A stretch of 64,000 nucleotides of DNA from Paraburkholderia aromaticivorans (GTDB lineage: Bacteria; Pseudomonadota; Gammaproteobacteria; Burkholderiales; Burkholderiaceae). Position numbers and translations under genes: made by a program. The notes beneath the pieces were generated by a model, which saw only the letters and a program-made list of their open reading frames with translations, ran no database searches and had not been told where the DNA came from. The stretch lies in NCBI RefSeq assembly GCF_012689525.1, contig NZ_CP051515.1:62001-126000 (forward strand). The letters are read 5' to 3'. Below, piece after piece: positions 9,272 through 17,704 of this stretch (the stretch's first letter is position 1; the number at the start of each line of letters is the position of its first letter).

Positions 9272-10027
9272 CTATCTGAACATCGTGCTCGGACAATAAT
9301 TCATCCAACTGTCAAGGTCGGAGCCTCCATTCTGATCGTACAAATAGTGGCAGTAGTCCTGCTTGTATTTGGATTCGCTTACTGGCGTGAAACTACCCGG
9401 TACGGGAGTTCCCGAGATTCTTAAAATGGAGCCGGATGCCATGTCGTCACTCATACAGGCGAACAATCCTTTTCCCGTCATTAGTTCGTCGTATGAGTAA
9501 AGATTCCATCCGCTACCAGTCTGCATGCTACCCCAGTAGAGAGACGCACTAGCAATCGAAGCGGGGTTTGAAAGTTGCAGCGTGTTTGCCAGAACATTGC
9601 CGAGCCATATCTTCGCAGAACTCATATACGGTTGAAACGACGATTGCAGATCAGCAGCGAGGGCGAGTGCACCGATTGCCGCCGCTGCACCCGGGCCAAT
9701 TTCCGCCCACACAAGAAGCGTAATTGCGATCGTTCCGGTCGCGCTTATAAGGGTAAGCACGTCGCCCGGTTGCACTTTTTTGTTCGGGTCTTTCCAATCC
9801 ATCGCAATACGGGTTAGTGCAGAAGTCGCCGCTAATCCGTTTGTAATGATGCGGATCGGTTGCAGCGCAGAGGAGACATTTGATACGGTCGCAATAAGAC
9901 TACTGCCGTTCTGAATTATTGATATCGAATCATTTGGGCTGTTTCCTGCATTCATAAACGCTTGATACGAGGACATCGAATTCGATCCTGATTCTACCCA
10001 TTGAAATACCATTTCTGCCTTTGCCAT
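9272..10027 (-). CDS. Hypothetical protein with central hydrophobic hairpin
   Basis: A 251-residue protein I do not recognise. It has a polar Ser/Asn-rich N-terminus without a classical signal peptide. A hydrophobic Gly/Ala-rich region at about 103-133 (VLTLISATGTIAITLLV, then AAAAIGALALAADL) looks like a membrane hairpin. A polar C-terminal part has three cysteines (FACMSD, DYCHYL and NYCPS). It starts 2 bases after the Tat-leader gene and ends next to the polytopic membrane gene, so the three are one operon. The composition is less GC-rich than the neighbours. A secreted or membrane-inserting effector is possible but unproven. Confidence 0.55.
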   Translation of the reverse strand: MAKAEMVFQWVESGSNSMSSYQAFMNAGNSPNDSISIIQNGSSLIATVSNVSSALQPIRIITNGLAATSALTRIAMDWKDPNKKVQPGDVLTLISATGTIAITLLVWAEIGPGAAAAIGALALAADLQSSFQPYMSSAKIWLGNVLANTLQLSNPASIASASLYWGSMQTGSGWNLYSYDELMTGKGLFACMSDDMASGSILRISGTPVPGSFTPVSESKYKQDYCHYLYDQNGGSDLDSWMNYCPSTMFR

Positions 10028-10029
10028 TT

Positions 10030-10479
10030 TTATTCGGCCTTTGATTCGGTATTCCAGGGGGCAATCGAATTCACGATTGAACTGACGGAGGGCGAAATCG
10101 ACGGACTCGATCCAACTACGTAGCGATAATAGAGTTGTGTGCTCCCCGTTTTCGGCGTGTACGCGGGTTGGGCGATATACGATTTCGCTGCCGTCAGAGT
10201 GAGCGGCACGACATCAATGATCTGTGAGAAGCCCCTATCTGTTGCCATCTGGAGACTGGCGACGATATCGCCCTTCGGGTCATCAAAATTTATAATGCGT
10301 ACCCAGAATATCCACGATCCGTCATCGCGCTTCAGTGCGGTTGCGCCGTTTGTCAGCGCATATCCGTGTCGCGCCGTAGCAGATACCTGAGGGTTTGCAG
10401 GCGTTGCCCTTGCAACTTGAGACGTGATGCCTACAAGGGACAAAGCGCTAGTGCGCAAAAATAGCCGTCTATTTGTCAT
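10030..10479 (-). CDS. Exported protein with twin-arginine-like leader and PhoD_N-like domain
   Basis: A 149-residue protein. The N-terminus TNRRLFLRTSALSLVG fits a Tat signal (RR-x-F-L, then a weakly hydrophobic segment), with likely cleavage near residues 25-27. The remainder resembles the small beta-sandwich at the N-terminus of PhoD-type alkaline phosphatases: IFWVRI, then MATDRGFSQI, then a strand ending YYRYVVGSS. No catalytic domain follows, so it would be a stand-alone binding or structural domain. It is the first gene of the cassette and its start at 10479 is the only reasonable one. The fold assignment is by eye. Confidence 0.55.
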   Translation of the reverse strand: MTNRRLFLRTSALSLVGITSQVARATPANPQVSATARHGYALTNGATALKRDDGSWIFWVRIINFDDPKGDIVASLQMATDRGFSQIIDVVPLTLTAAKSYIAQPAYTPKTGSTQLYYRYVVGSSPSISPSVSSIVNSIAPWNTESKAE

Positions 10480-10710
10480 CGTTCTTATCCGGTTGAATGG
10501 CTTGCGCCGTTTGTATATGTAGCTTTCACTACAGTCACAAACCTATCGTGATGGTGGATGTGGTTGACATCGGAGAATTCCGAAAGCTGGCTACTCTATT
10601 GGCAGAGCGATCAGGGCAGGCAGGAACAAGCCGCAGATGCCTTGGCGCGTGCGTAAGGGGAGGGGCGACGGGAATAGAAATAAGGCCGCCAAAGAAGGCA
10701 GTCTTTCTTT

Positions 10711-11078
10711 GTGCTGCTGGTCGATAGTGGGAAATATGCGCGGCATTTGCGGCGCATGCGGCGCCTATATCAGCAACGCCGTGGCGCGCTGGTGGACGCG
10801 ATCGAGCGTCACATGGGCAACCTGGTCACGATTTCATCCGACGGCGGTGGCATGCATTTGACGATGCGGTTCGACGCGCCGCCGCGCGAGCAGACGTGAG
10901 CGCCGTCACGCGTGAGCACGGCTTGTATATCGCAGCCTTGAGTGCGTTGCGCGAGAAACCGGCACGAGACGCCGCGCACTACAACGACTTCATGCTCGGC
11001 TATGCGGGCATCAGCCCACAGGAGGCGGATGTGCTGGTGGCGAGGCTGGCTGACGTCTTACGTGGCCTGCTGAATTAA
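10711..11078 (+). pseudogene. Remnant of a MocR/PdxR-type GntR regulator, C-terminal part, frameshifted
   Basis: Frame 1 from 10711 gives SGKYARHLRRMRRLYQQRR and then DAIERHMG, the hallmark end of the aminotransferase-like domain of MocR regulators. It runs into a stop at 10897-10899. The match continues at once in another frame from about 10896 (VSAVTREHGLYIAALSAL, later FMLGYAGISPQEADVLV), again typical of MocR proteins. Losing one base in CAGGACGTG would explain the shift. The DNA-binding domain and most of the fold-type I domain are gone; the preceding 200 bases hold no convincing remainder. This is a decayed gene fragment. Confidence 0.72.
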
Positions 11079-11091
11079 ATCGCAACCGCAC

Positions 11092-11511
11092 TCAATAAGA
11101 ACGCTGCTTGATGCCCCAGCGCCCGTCCTGCCACGTCACGATCCAGACATTGCGATGCTGCGTGATGATTGAACCGTCCGCGCGATTGCGCGAATACACC
11201 ACACGCAGGTGCACTTTGCGCGGGCTCACCAGCACCACGTGCTTCTCCTGATACGCAGTGTGATGCCACCCGATATCGCGCATCAGATCGTCGAAGAAGC
11301 CGGCGGGTAATTGGCCCGGCCGTTCCCAGATCACCAGTTGTTCGCCCGATAGAATGACGTGCGGGAAATGCAAATGCGCGTCCATGCCGTCGAGATCGCG
11401 CGCGTTGAAGCAGGCGGTAAAGCCGTCGATGCAGGCGAGCGCGGCAAGCGTCATCGCGGATTCGTCGATGCCGTCCTGCTGCGGGATGAACAATGCGTTG
11501 GCGTCAGCCAT
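11092..11511 (-). CDS. NTF2-like (SnoaL-type fold) protein
   Basis: A 139-residue protein with an opening helix (AALACIDGFTACFNARDLDGMDAHLHFPHV) and strand-rich remainder ending VWIVTWQDGRWGIKQRS. This is the layout of SnoaL/NTF2-like domains. I chose the start at 11511 (MADANALFIPQ); the frame stays open to 11652, but that would lie inside the upstream gene. It follows the FAD oxidoreductase gene by 26 bases on the same strand, so they are probably co-transcribed. Such proteins can be small enzymes or ligand-binding partners; the function is not readable. Confidence 0.72.
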   Translation of the reverse strand: MADANALFIPQQDGIDESAMTLAALACIDGFTACFNARDLDGMDAHLHFPHVILSGEQLVIWERPGQLPAGFFDDLMRDIGWHHTAYQEKHVVLVSPRKVHLRVVYSRNRADGSIITQHRNVWIVTWQDGRWGIKQRSY

Positions 11512-11537
11512 CGTTACGTATGAGTAAAGGCGCCCGT

Positions 11538-12641
11538 TCAGACCGTCTCGGCTCTGAGCCATCGGGCGAGCGTGGCGTCGTCGTCCGTCTCCAGCGCCTC
11601 CGCGATTCGCCCTCCCACCGCTGCGCCAAATTTGTAGCCGTGTCCGGAGCAAGCCGATACCACCAACGTATTGCCGAGCCGCTTCGAAAAGAAGCGGTTA
11701 TCCGCTGTAAATGTGTACGCGCACGTTTTTACTTCGGATACCGTATATTCGTCGATCCGGCTGAAAGGCGGCGAAAACAGCCGCCGCAAGCGGTCGCCTT
11801 CGTCGGGCGACGCCACGCGATTCGCCTCGGGGTCGGGCGTGCGTGCTTTATTGATGCCGGCGCCAAACTTCAGACCAATGCCGTCGAGCGGCGGCAGCAC
11901 ATAGCCGTCGCTCGCGCCGCCGATATCGACGATCGCGGGCGCCGTCGACCACGCGTCTTCCAGATCCACTGGCGGCTCCAGATAGGCGACGGTGTTGCGA
12001 TAGGTCATCAGGTTTTCGGCAAGCGCGGGAAACAGTTGCGGCGTCCATGCGCCCGCGGTGACCACCAGCCGGTCGGCACGCACGATCTCGTCGTTTTCGA
12101 TGTGCACGGAAGCGGTCTTCGGATCGACCGCGTGCACCTTGGTGTGCATGCGAATGTCGGCGCCGCGCATCTTGAGCCACGCCTTCATGTCGCGTGCAAT
12201 GCGTTCGCTGAAAAGTGCGCCGCCGTCGTGATCGAGGTAAGCGTAACGAAACGTGGCTGGGTCGAGAAACGGATAGCGTGCCGCTGCGTCGAGCGGTTCG
12301 AGCCGTTCATACTCGAATCCCATCCGGTCGAGGCCGGTGCGGAACTGTTCGGCGCCATCGCCTGCGAATTGCGAAATGCCGAGCACGCCGCAATTTGCAT
12401 AGTGGGACACGCCGAGATCGTTCCATAGCAGGTCCCAGCTATCGAACGCCTCTTCGATGTTTCGCGCATAACCATCCGCATCGCCGTATGCGCGACGAAT
12501 CATGCGATGCCGGTCGCCCGATGCGGCGAGTGGATTTGGAATCGAGCCCTGCTCGATCAGTGTGATGTCATGTCCCTGTTTCGAGAGCGACCACGCCGTG
12601 CTTAAACCGGCGATGCCCGCGCCTACGATTGTTACCCGCAT
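11538..12641 (-). CDS. FAD-dependent amine/amino-acid oxidoreductase (DAO family)
   Basis: A 367-residue protein. It opens with a dinucleotide-binding motif (TIVGAGIAGLSTAWSLS, residues 3-19) and has the DAO-family body seen in sarcosine oxidase and similar enzymes: DRLVVTAGAWTPQLFP near residue 190 and a C-terminal VVSACSGHGYKFGAAVGG FAD segment near 330. It should oxidise a secondary or primary amine or an amino acid using covalently or tightly bound FAD. The partner NTF2-like gene follows in the same transcript. The substrate is unknown. Confidence 0.85.
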   Translation of the reverse strand: MRVTIVGAGIAGLSTAWSLSKQGHDITLIEQGSIPNPLAASGDRHRMIRRAYGDADGYARNIEEAFDSWDLLWNDLGVSHYANCGVLGISQFAGDGAEQFRTGLDRMGFEYERLEPLDAAARYPFLDPATFRYAYLDHDGGALFSERIARDMKAWLKMRGADIRMHTKVHAVDPKTASVHIENDEIVRADRLVVTAGAWTPQLFPALAENLMTYRNTVAYLEPPVDLEDAWSTAPAIVDIGGASDGYVLPPLDGIGLKFGAGINKARTPDPEANRVASPDEGDRLRRLFSPPFSRIDEYTVSEVKTCAYTFTADNRFFSKRLGNTLVVSACSGHGYKFGAAVGGRIAEALETDDDATLARWLRAETV

Positions 12642-12780
12642 GCCAACTCCCCCGAGTCGATGGTTCTGGGCCAGAGTCTATCAGCGGGAAAAAAATCAGT
12701 GCGCGTTATGTGAATTTTCGCGCGAGTCGGTCGAGGCGAACAGGTGATTCAGCAGGCGGTGGTCTCCGCGCGCCGCCGTG

Positions 12781-12984
12781 TCAGTGTTTGCGATTCAAAT
12801 TGTCGCGAAGCTGGTTGCGTACTTTTTTCGCGGCAAAGAGCGGCACGTAGTCGAATACACGCGCGTCGTGCCGATAGCTGGCCAAGGTGTCTGCGTACAT
12901 CTTCGAGACCGTTTCCGCCGGCGTGTCGGTTTCTTCGGCGATGCTTTTCACTAATTCGTCTACGTTAGGCTCGGGTTGCGACAT
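12781..12984 (-). CDS. DUF3562 protein
   Basis: A 67-residue, highly charged, probably all-helical protein: VDELVKSIAEETDTPAE, then a tail rich in Arg, Lys and Asn. The pattern matches DUF3562, a family common in Burkholderiaceae and of unknown role. I chose the ATG at 12984 because GGAGAGATCT lies directly upstream as a ribosome site; the frame runs open to 13260 but without gene-like content. It stands alone. Confidence 0.72.
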   Translation of the reverse strand: MSQPEPNVDELVKSIAEETDTPAETVSKMYADTLASYRHDARVFDYVPLFAAKKVRNQLRDNLNRKH

Positions 12985-13160
12985 AGATCTCTCCAAACAT
13001 GCAGGCGGGGTGGACGGGTGACACGCGGACAACAGGAATTTCATTACAGGATGTGATGCGCGGCGATGCCAATTGAATCGGTCTATCGCCTGATTTTTTT
13101 CCACAGAGATTTTTGTCTTGCGATGCAGCAAGTGCCCGTGCAGCGCGGCCGAGCGAAAAA

Positions 13161-14225
13161 TCAATGCGTATGCCGGTGGTGGATGTCCGGGAAATGCGCA
13201 TGCGCGTGCGTCATGGGTGCATGGCGGTGCGGATGGGTATGCGGCTCGTCGCCGTTCCACGCGAAATCATGCTCGTGCTGGTGATGCGCGTCGTGCCGGT
13301 GACGATGCGAGTGCTCGAGCGGATCGTGCGTGTGCGGATGCTCATGACGTTCGCGAATGTGCAGCCACACGCCCAGCGTCATCAGCGCGGCGGCGACCCA
13401 GAATAGCGGCGGAGGCAGCTCCGGCCATAGCAGCCATGACAAGGTCACGCCGAATAGCGGCGCGACCGAGAAATAAGCGCCGGTTCGCGCGGTGCCGAGA
13501 TTGCGCAGCGCGACGACGAACAGAACGAGACTCACGCCGTAGCCCGCAAAGCCGGTGAGCATGGCGAGCGCGACAGTCGAGAGCTTCGGCCATGCGGCGC
13601 CGAGGGTGAGCGCGAGCGCCACGTTGACCGAACCGGCCACGAGTCCTTTTACGCAGGCGATGAACATCGCGTCGTGCGTCGACACTTTGCGCGTGAGGTT
13701 GTTGTCCACGGCCCAGCACGCGCAGGCGCCGGCCAGCAGCAGCGTGCCCGGCGGCAGTCCCGCCGCGCCCGGTTGCCAGGACAACGCCACGCCGCCCGCG
13801 ACGATCGCGGTCATGCCGAGGAACACCTGCACGTCGACGTTCTCGCGAAACACGATCCACGCGATCAGCGCGGTGAATACGCCTTCCAGATTCAGCAGCA
13901 GCGAACCGGTGGCGGCGGGCGTCGTTTGCAAACCCAGCATCAATAAAGCGGGCCCCGCGACGCCGCCGGCTGCGATCGCGCCGGCCAGCCAAGGGATTTC
14001 GCGTAATGGGAAATGGCTGTGGCCGGCCGGCTGCCCGGCGCCGCTGCCTTTTAGCCGGCGCGCCAGCATTACCGCGGCAAGGCCGCAGCCGCTGCCGAGG
14101 TAGAACAGCCCGGCAAGCAGGAACGGCGAGAGCGAGCCGAGCAGCGCTTTGGCGAGCGGTGTCGTCGCGCCGAACAGGGCGGCGGCGAGCAAAGCGGTGA
14201 ATGGGGCGTTGAAGCGGATCGACAT
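13161..14225 (-). CDS. EamA/DMT-family transporter with histidine-rich C-terminal tail
   Basis: A 354-residue protein. Residues 1-285 form ten hydrophobic segments in two EamA repeats, as in drug/metabolite exporters. The last 66 or so residues are a soluble tail with 24 histidines, spaced mostly as HxH (HEHPHTH, HSHRHRHD, HTHPHRHAP, HAHAHFPD, HHRHTH). Plain EamA proteins are about 290-300 residues long and end after the last helix, so the tail is extra. Similar tails in other transporters bind Ni, Co, Zn or Cu, so metal sensing or metal buffering is inferred. No metal regulator lies next to it. Confidence 0.85.
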   Translation of the reverse strand: MSIRFNAPFTALLAAALFGATTPLAKALLGSLSPFLLAGLFYLGSGCGLAAVMLARRLKGSGAGQPAGHSHFPLREIPWLAGAIAAGGVAGPALLMLGLQTTPAATGSLLLNLEGVFTALIAWIVFRENVDVQVFLGMTAIVAGGVALSWQPGAAGLPPGTLLLAGACACWAVDNNLTRKVSTHDAMFIACVKGLVAGSVNVALALTLGAAWPKLSTVALAMLTGFAGYGVSLVLFVVALRNLGTARTGAYFSVAPLFGVTLSWLLWPELPPPLFWVAAALMTLGVWLHIRERHEHPHTHDPLEHSHRHRHDAHHQHEHDFAWNGDEPHTHPHRHAPMTHAHAHFPDIHHRHTH

Positions 14226-14543
14226 GAGGGAATTCGCGTGGGAGCGGGCGTTGCGGACACGATAGCGCTAACCGGATCACGCCGCTTGTAAGCTTGGCGT
14301 AAAGCGTCGCTGGCGTTCGGACAGTAAAGCTACGAAAGCGCGCAGTTTAGACGAATGTGGTCGCCTGGACGGCCAGAGCACCGAAACGGTCGCGCGTGCG
14401 CGAGGTGGTCGTCGAGCACGCTTTGCGGGTTGCTGCGTGGCCTTGCGCGAATCAGCCGCGTCGAATCACGGGCGCCGCACGCATCCAGACGGCCCTGTCG
14501 AACGTAATACGTTTATTGCCGCCACACGTTCGAGGCCGCTGCC
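14226..14543. other. Intergenic region upstream of the lipocalin gene
   Basis: About 318 bases between the divergent EamA and lipocalin genes. It should hold both promoters. The only structured element I see is a short perfect inverted repeat, AACGT-AAT-ACGTT (14501-14513), 31 bases before the lipocalin ATG. No ORF here looks coding. Confidence 0.5.
14501..14513. promoter_or_regulatory. 13-bp inverted repeat before the lipocalin gene
   Basis: AACGT-AAT-ACGTT is a perfect dyad located where a core promoter for the lipocalin gene would be expected. It could be an operator, but a dyad this short can occur by chance. Confidence 0.25.
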
Positions 14544-15161
14544 ATGCGCCGAGTTGTCTATGCCATTGCCACTGCCGCCGCCACTGCTGTTGCGTCGGTG
14601 CTGCTGTTATCGCTCACGGCTTGCTCCAACGATCCGCCCAATCCCAACCCGCGTGCAAGCGAACCGCTCTCCACCGTACCGGTCGACTTGCCGCGCTATA
14701 TGGGCCGCTGGTACATCATCGCGAACATTCCGTATTTCGCCGAGCGCGACATGGTGGCGAGCCGCGCCGAATGGACACTGCGTCCGGACGGCAAGATCGA
14801 CGATTCGTACTACGCCCGCAAGAAGAGCTTCGACGCCGAGGAAAAGCACTATCAGTTTCTCGACACGCCCGTGCCCGGCAAAGACGGCGGCGAGTGGAGC
14901 GTGCAGTTGTTCTGGCCCGTCCACGTGACGCAACTGACGCTTTACGTCGACCGGGACTATCGCTACACGATCCTCGGTTATCCGGGCAAAAACCTCGGCT
15001 GGATCTTTTCGCGTGAGTCGGACATGAGCGACGACACGTATCGGGCCTTACTTGCGCGGCTCGATGCGATGGGCTACGACACGTCGCGTTTCAGACGCGT
15101 GCCGCAGCGGCCGGAGCAGTTGGGCAAACCGGGCTTTGCTTCGCCGGGCGACAAGGACTGA
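14544..15161 (+). CDS. Outer-membrane lipocalin (Blc-like)
   Basis: A 205-residue lipoprotein. The leader ends in a lipobox (SLTAC, Cys27). The mature part begins with the lipocalin signature (YMGRWYIIANIPYF) and ends with the conserved GWIFSRE strand. It is an eight-stranded barrel protein that binds lipids, probably lysophospholipids, at the inner face of the outer membrane. It is followed after 70 bases by a DUF1295 gene and then a CFA-like methyltransferase on the same strand, which suggests a lipid-repair or lipid-modification unit. Confidence 0.88.
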   Translation: MRRVVYAIATAAATAVASVLLLSLTACSNDPPNPNPRASEPLSTVPVDLPRYMGRWYIIANIPYFAERDMVASRAEWTLRPDGKIDDSYYARKKSFDAEEKHYQFLDTPVPGKDGGEWSVQLFWPVHVTQLTLYVDRDYRYTILGYPGKNLGWIFSRESDMSDDTYRALLARLDAMGYDTSRFRRVPQRPEQLGKPGFASPGDKD

Positions 15162-15231
15162 CGGGCGCGCCGCGCGCATCCGATACCACCGTCGCAGCGT
15201 ATAACCCGCATCGCCGTCGAACGAGGAAACC

Positions 15232-16008
15232 ATGCCGCCACTTGCCACCGCCGTGATTGCCCTGACCGGACTCGTCGCGATTTTCAGCGCGGTCTGGGCG
15301 TGGCAGTTGAAGAGCGAAAACGCCGGCATGGTCGATCCCGTCTGGGCGTATTCGCTCGGCCTCGTGGCGGCGCTCTACGCGGTGCTCGGCACCGGCGACC
15401 CCGTCGCGCGCGCACTGACCGCGCTCGGCGGTTTGATTTGGGGCGTGCGGCTCGGCACGCATCTGTGGAAACGCAACGCCGGCAAGCCCGAAGACGCTCG
15501 CTATCACCGCTTCCGCGAAGAATGGGGCGATAAGGCGGCAAGCAGGATGTTCTGGTTTTTCCAGATGCAAGTCGTGATTTCGATGCTGCTGTCGATCGCG
15601 TTTCTGGTGCCGTCGTATCGCGGCACGGCACCGGCTACAGCATGGATCGTGCTGGCCGTCGTGGTGTGGATCGTCTCCGTGGCCGGTGAAGCCATGGCCG
15701 ACCGCCAGTTGCAAAGCTTCAAGGCTGATCCGGCCAATCGCGACGCGGTGTGCCGCGTCGGCTTGTGGCGTTACTCGCGGCATCCGAATTACTTCTTCGA
15801 ATGCGTGCATTGGGTCGCTTATATCGCGTTGTCGATCGGCACGCCGTGGGCTTGGTTCACGCTGTTGCCGCCGGTACTGATGGCGTTTCTATTGCTGAAG
15901 CTCTCCGGCATTCCGTTACTCGAAGAAAGCATGGCAAAACGGCGTCCCGGTTACGCCGATTACATGCGCACCACCAGCGCGCTGATTCCGTGGCCGCCGC
16001 GGCATTGA
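15232..16008 (+). CDS. DUF1295 membrane protein (steroid 5-alpha-reductase-like)
   Basis: A 258-residue protein with about six hydrophobic segments. The C-terminal half carries the DUF1295 signature: GLWRYSRHPNYFFE near residue 178, and a tail SMAKRRPGYADYMRTTS. The family is related to steroid 5-alpha-reductases and isoprenylcysteine methyltransferases and is predicted to modify lipids in the inner membrane. It sits between the lipocalin and a CFA-like methyltransferase, a neighbourhood that recurs in bacterial lipid stress operons. The exact reaction is unknown. Confidence 0.85.
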   Translation: MPPLATAVIALTGLVAIFSAVWAWQLKSENAGMVDPVWAYSLGLVAALYAVLGTGDPVARALTALGGLIWGVRLGTHLWKRNAGKPEDARYHRFREEWGDKAASRMFWFFQMQVVISMLLSIAFLVPSYRGTAPATAWIVLAVVVWIVSVAGEAMADRQLQSFKADPANRDAVCRVGLWRYSRHPNYFFECVHWVAYIALSIGTPWAWFTLLPPVLMAFLLLKLSGIPLLEESMAKRRPGYADYMRTTSALIPWPPRH

Positions 16009-16071
16009 ACACGCAACCACGGCGCACGCGCACATTCAAAAAGTCCAGAAGAAGGACAGGGAGTTAGCCTC

Positions 16072-17172
16072 ATGAGCCTATCCACCACCGACCACACCCT
16101 ACCGCCATCGTCTGCCGAGCCCAGCGATGGCTGGCTCATTCAAAGCTGCGAACGCGGCTGGCTACCCGACAGCGTGATCCGCTTCGGCATGCGTCAGCTG
16201 ATGCGTCAGCGCCTGCGCGATGAAGCGGCCGACAACGGCGAATTACGCGCGCAACGGTTCAACCGTCTGCTCGACGATCTGCGCGCGAGTCCGATCGCCA
16301 TTGAAACGCAAGCCGCCAACACGCAGCATTACGAGGTGCCGGCGTCGTTCTTCCACGCGCATCTCGGGCCGCATCTGAAGTATTCGTGCTGCCTGTATCC
16401 GACCGGTGAGGAGACGCTCGCGCAAGCCGAAGCGGCCATGCTCGAACGCTATGCCGAGCGCGCGGAACTCGCCGACGGTCAGCGGATTCTCGACCTCGGC
16501 TGCGGCTGGGGTTCGCTGTCGTTATGGCTGGCAGCGCGTTATCCGAATGCGCGGATCGTCGCGCTATCGAACTCGCATGGGCAGCGTGCGTTCATCGAAG
16601 CGCGCGCGGTGCAGGCAGGCTTGCACAACCTCTCGGTGGTGACGGGCAACATCGTCGATTTCGAATTCGACGAAGCGCAGCTTGGCCGCGGTTTCGATCG
16701 CGTGGTGTCGATCGAAATGTTCGAGCATATGAAGAACTACGGTCTGCTGCTCGCGAAAATCGCGCGCTGGATGCACCACGACGCGAAGCTGTTCGTGCAT
16801 ATCTTCGCGCATCGCACGCTTGCATATCACTTCCAGGTGGAGGACGGCAGTGACTGGATGTCGAAGTACTTTTTCACCGGCGGTACGATGCCGTCGGAGG
16901 CGCTGCTGCTCAATTTCCAGGACGACCTGCGCGTGGAGCGGCAGTGGTGGGTGAGCGGCACGCATTACGAGCGCACGGCGAATCATTGGCTCGCCGCGCT
17001 CGATGCGGCGCGTGACCAGGTGATGCCGATGCTCGCCGATACCTACGGCGCGCGCGATGCGGCAGTGTGGCTGCAACGGTGGCGCATGTTCTATATGGCC
17101 GTGGCCGAGCTGTTCGGCTACGCGAATGGGAGCGAATGGGGCGTCGGGCATTATCGGTTCGTGAAGCGCTAG
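16072..17172 (+). CDS. Cyclopropane-fatty-acid-synthase-like SAM methyltransferase
   Basis: A 366-residue protein with the SAM-binding motif LDLGCGWGSLSLWLA (about residue 141) and the CFA-synthase features IEMFEHMKNY and HIFAHR. The N-terminal region of about 90 residues is shorter than in E. coli Cfa (382 residues in total). Enzymes of this subgroup transfer a methyl or methylene group to unsaturated acyl chains of phospholipids. It is 63 bases after the DUF1295 gene and probably in the same operon. It is less likely to be the housekeeping Cfa than a specialised member acting with DUF1295. Confidence 0.8.
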   Translation: MSLSTTDHTLPPSSAEPSDGWLIQSCERGWLPDSVIRFGMRQLMRQRLRDEAADNGELRAQRFNRLLDDLRASPIAIETQAANTQHYEVPASFFHAHLGPHLKYSCCLYPTGEETLAQAEAAMLERYAERAELADGQRILDLGCGWGSLSLWLAARYPNARIVALSNSHGQRAFIEARAVQAGLHNLSVVTGNIVDFEFDEAQLGRGFDRVVSIEMFEHMKNYGLLLAKIARWMHHDAKLFVHIFAHRTLAYHFQVEDGSDWMSKYFFTGGTMPSEALLLNFQDDLRVERQWWVSGTHYERTANHWLAALDAARDQVMPMLADTYGARDAAVWLQRWRMFYMAVAELFGYANGSEWGVGHYRFVKR

Positions 17173-17704
17173 ACGGCGGCCCGCTGGTTCCCTGATGCGC
17201 GAGCCGCGACGCGATTCGCCGGCTGTCTTTCATTGTGTTTTCACGCCCGGCTTCCTGCTGGGCATCGGCTCGCGGCTGCCGCGCGACGATTTATCGCGTC
17301 GGCAGGAAACTGCGTAGTCATCCGGGTATCAAACCTTGGGCGCATCCCAAGGTATCCCGCCGCAACGACACTGGCGTTCCGCTCGTCGTTCGCCCATTGC
17401 CGCAACCGACCCGCCTGAAATCGCCACTGACTGGATGCGCGTGCAACCAACGGCTGGCTCGACGAATGGACCGAGTCGGCCGCGCTGATCCCGCGGAGCG
17501 GCGCATGAGTCGGCGCACGTTTAAGGTGCAACGGTCCCGCTCAACCCGCGCGCACGAAATAATCCGAAACACAGTGTTAAGCGCCCGGTGGAATAAAGCG
17601 GCACACTGGGGCGTTTGCCTATACTACGGCGCGCCTGGATGTGCTACGGCCACGCCGGATTTTCAAACAGCTTTCGCAGCCATGCCGCTGCGGACGGAAT
17701 AAAC
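17173..17704. other. 532-base intergenic region with nothing recognised
   Basis: The stretch between the methyltransferase and cytochrome b561 genes has open frames on both strands, but none shows a recognisable domain or a good start site. No tRNA, clear terminator or repeat was found. It presumably contains the promoter of the cytochrome b561 gene at its right end. Confidence 0.5.

Noticed and set aside
10497..10710. Possible N-terminal GntR part of the MocR remnant (ADALARA-like stretch followed by a stop)
   Set aside because: The similarity is too weak and the frame too broken to include it in the pseudogene.
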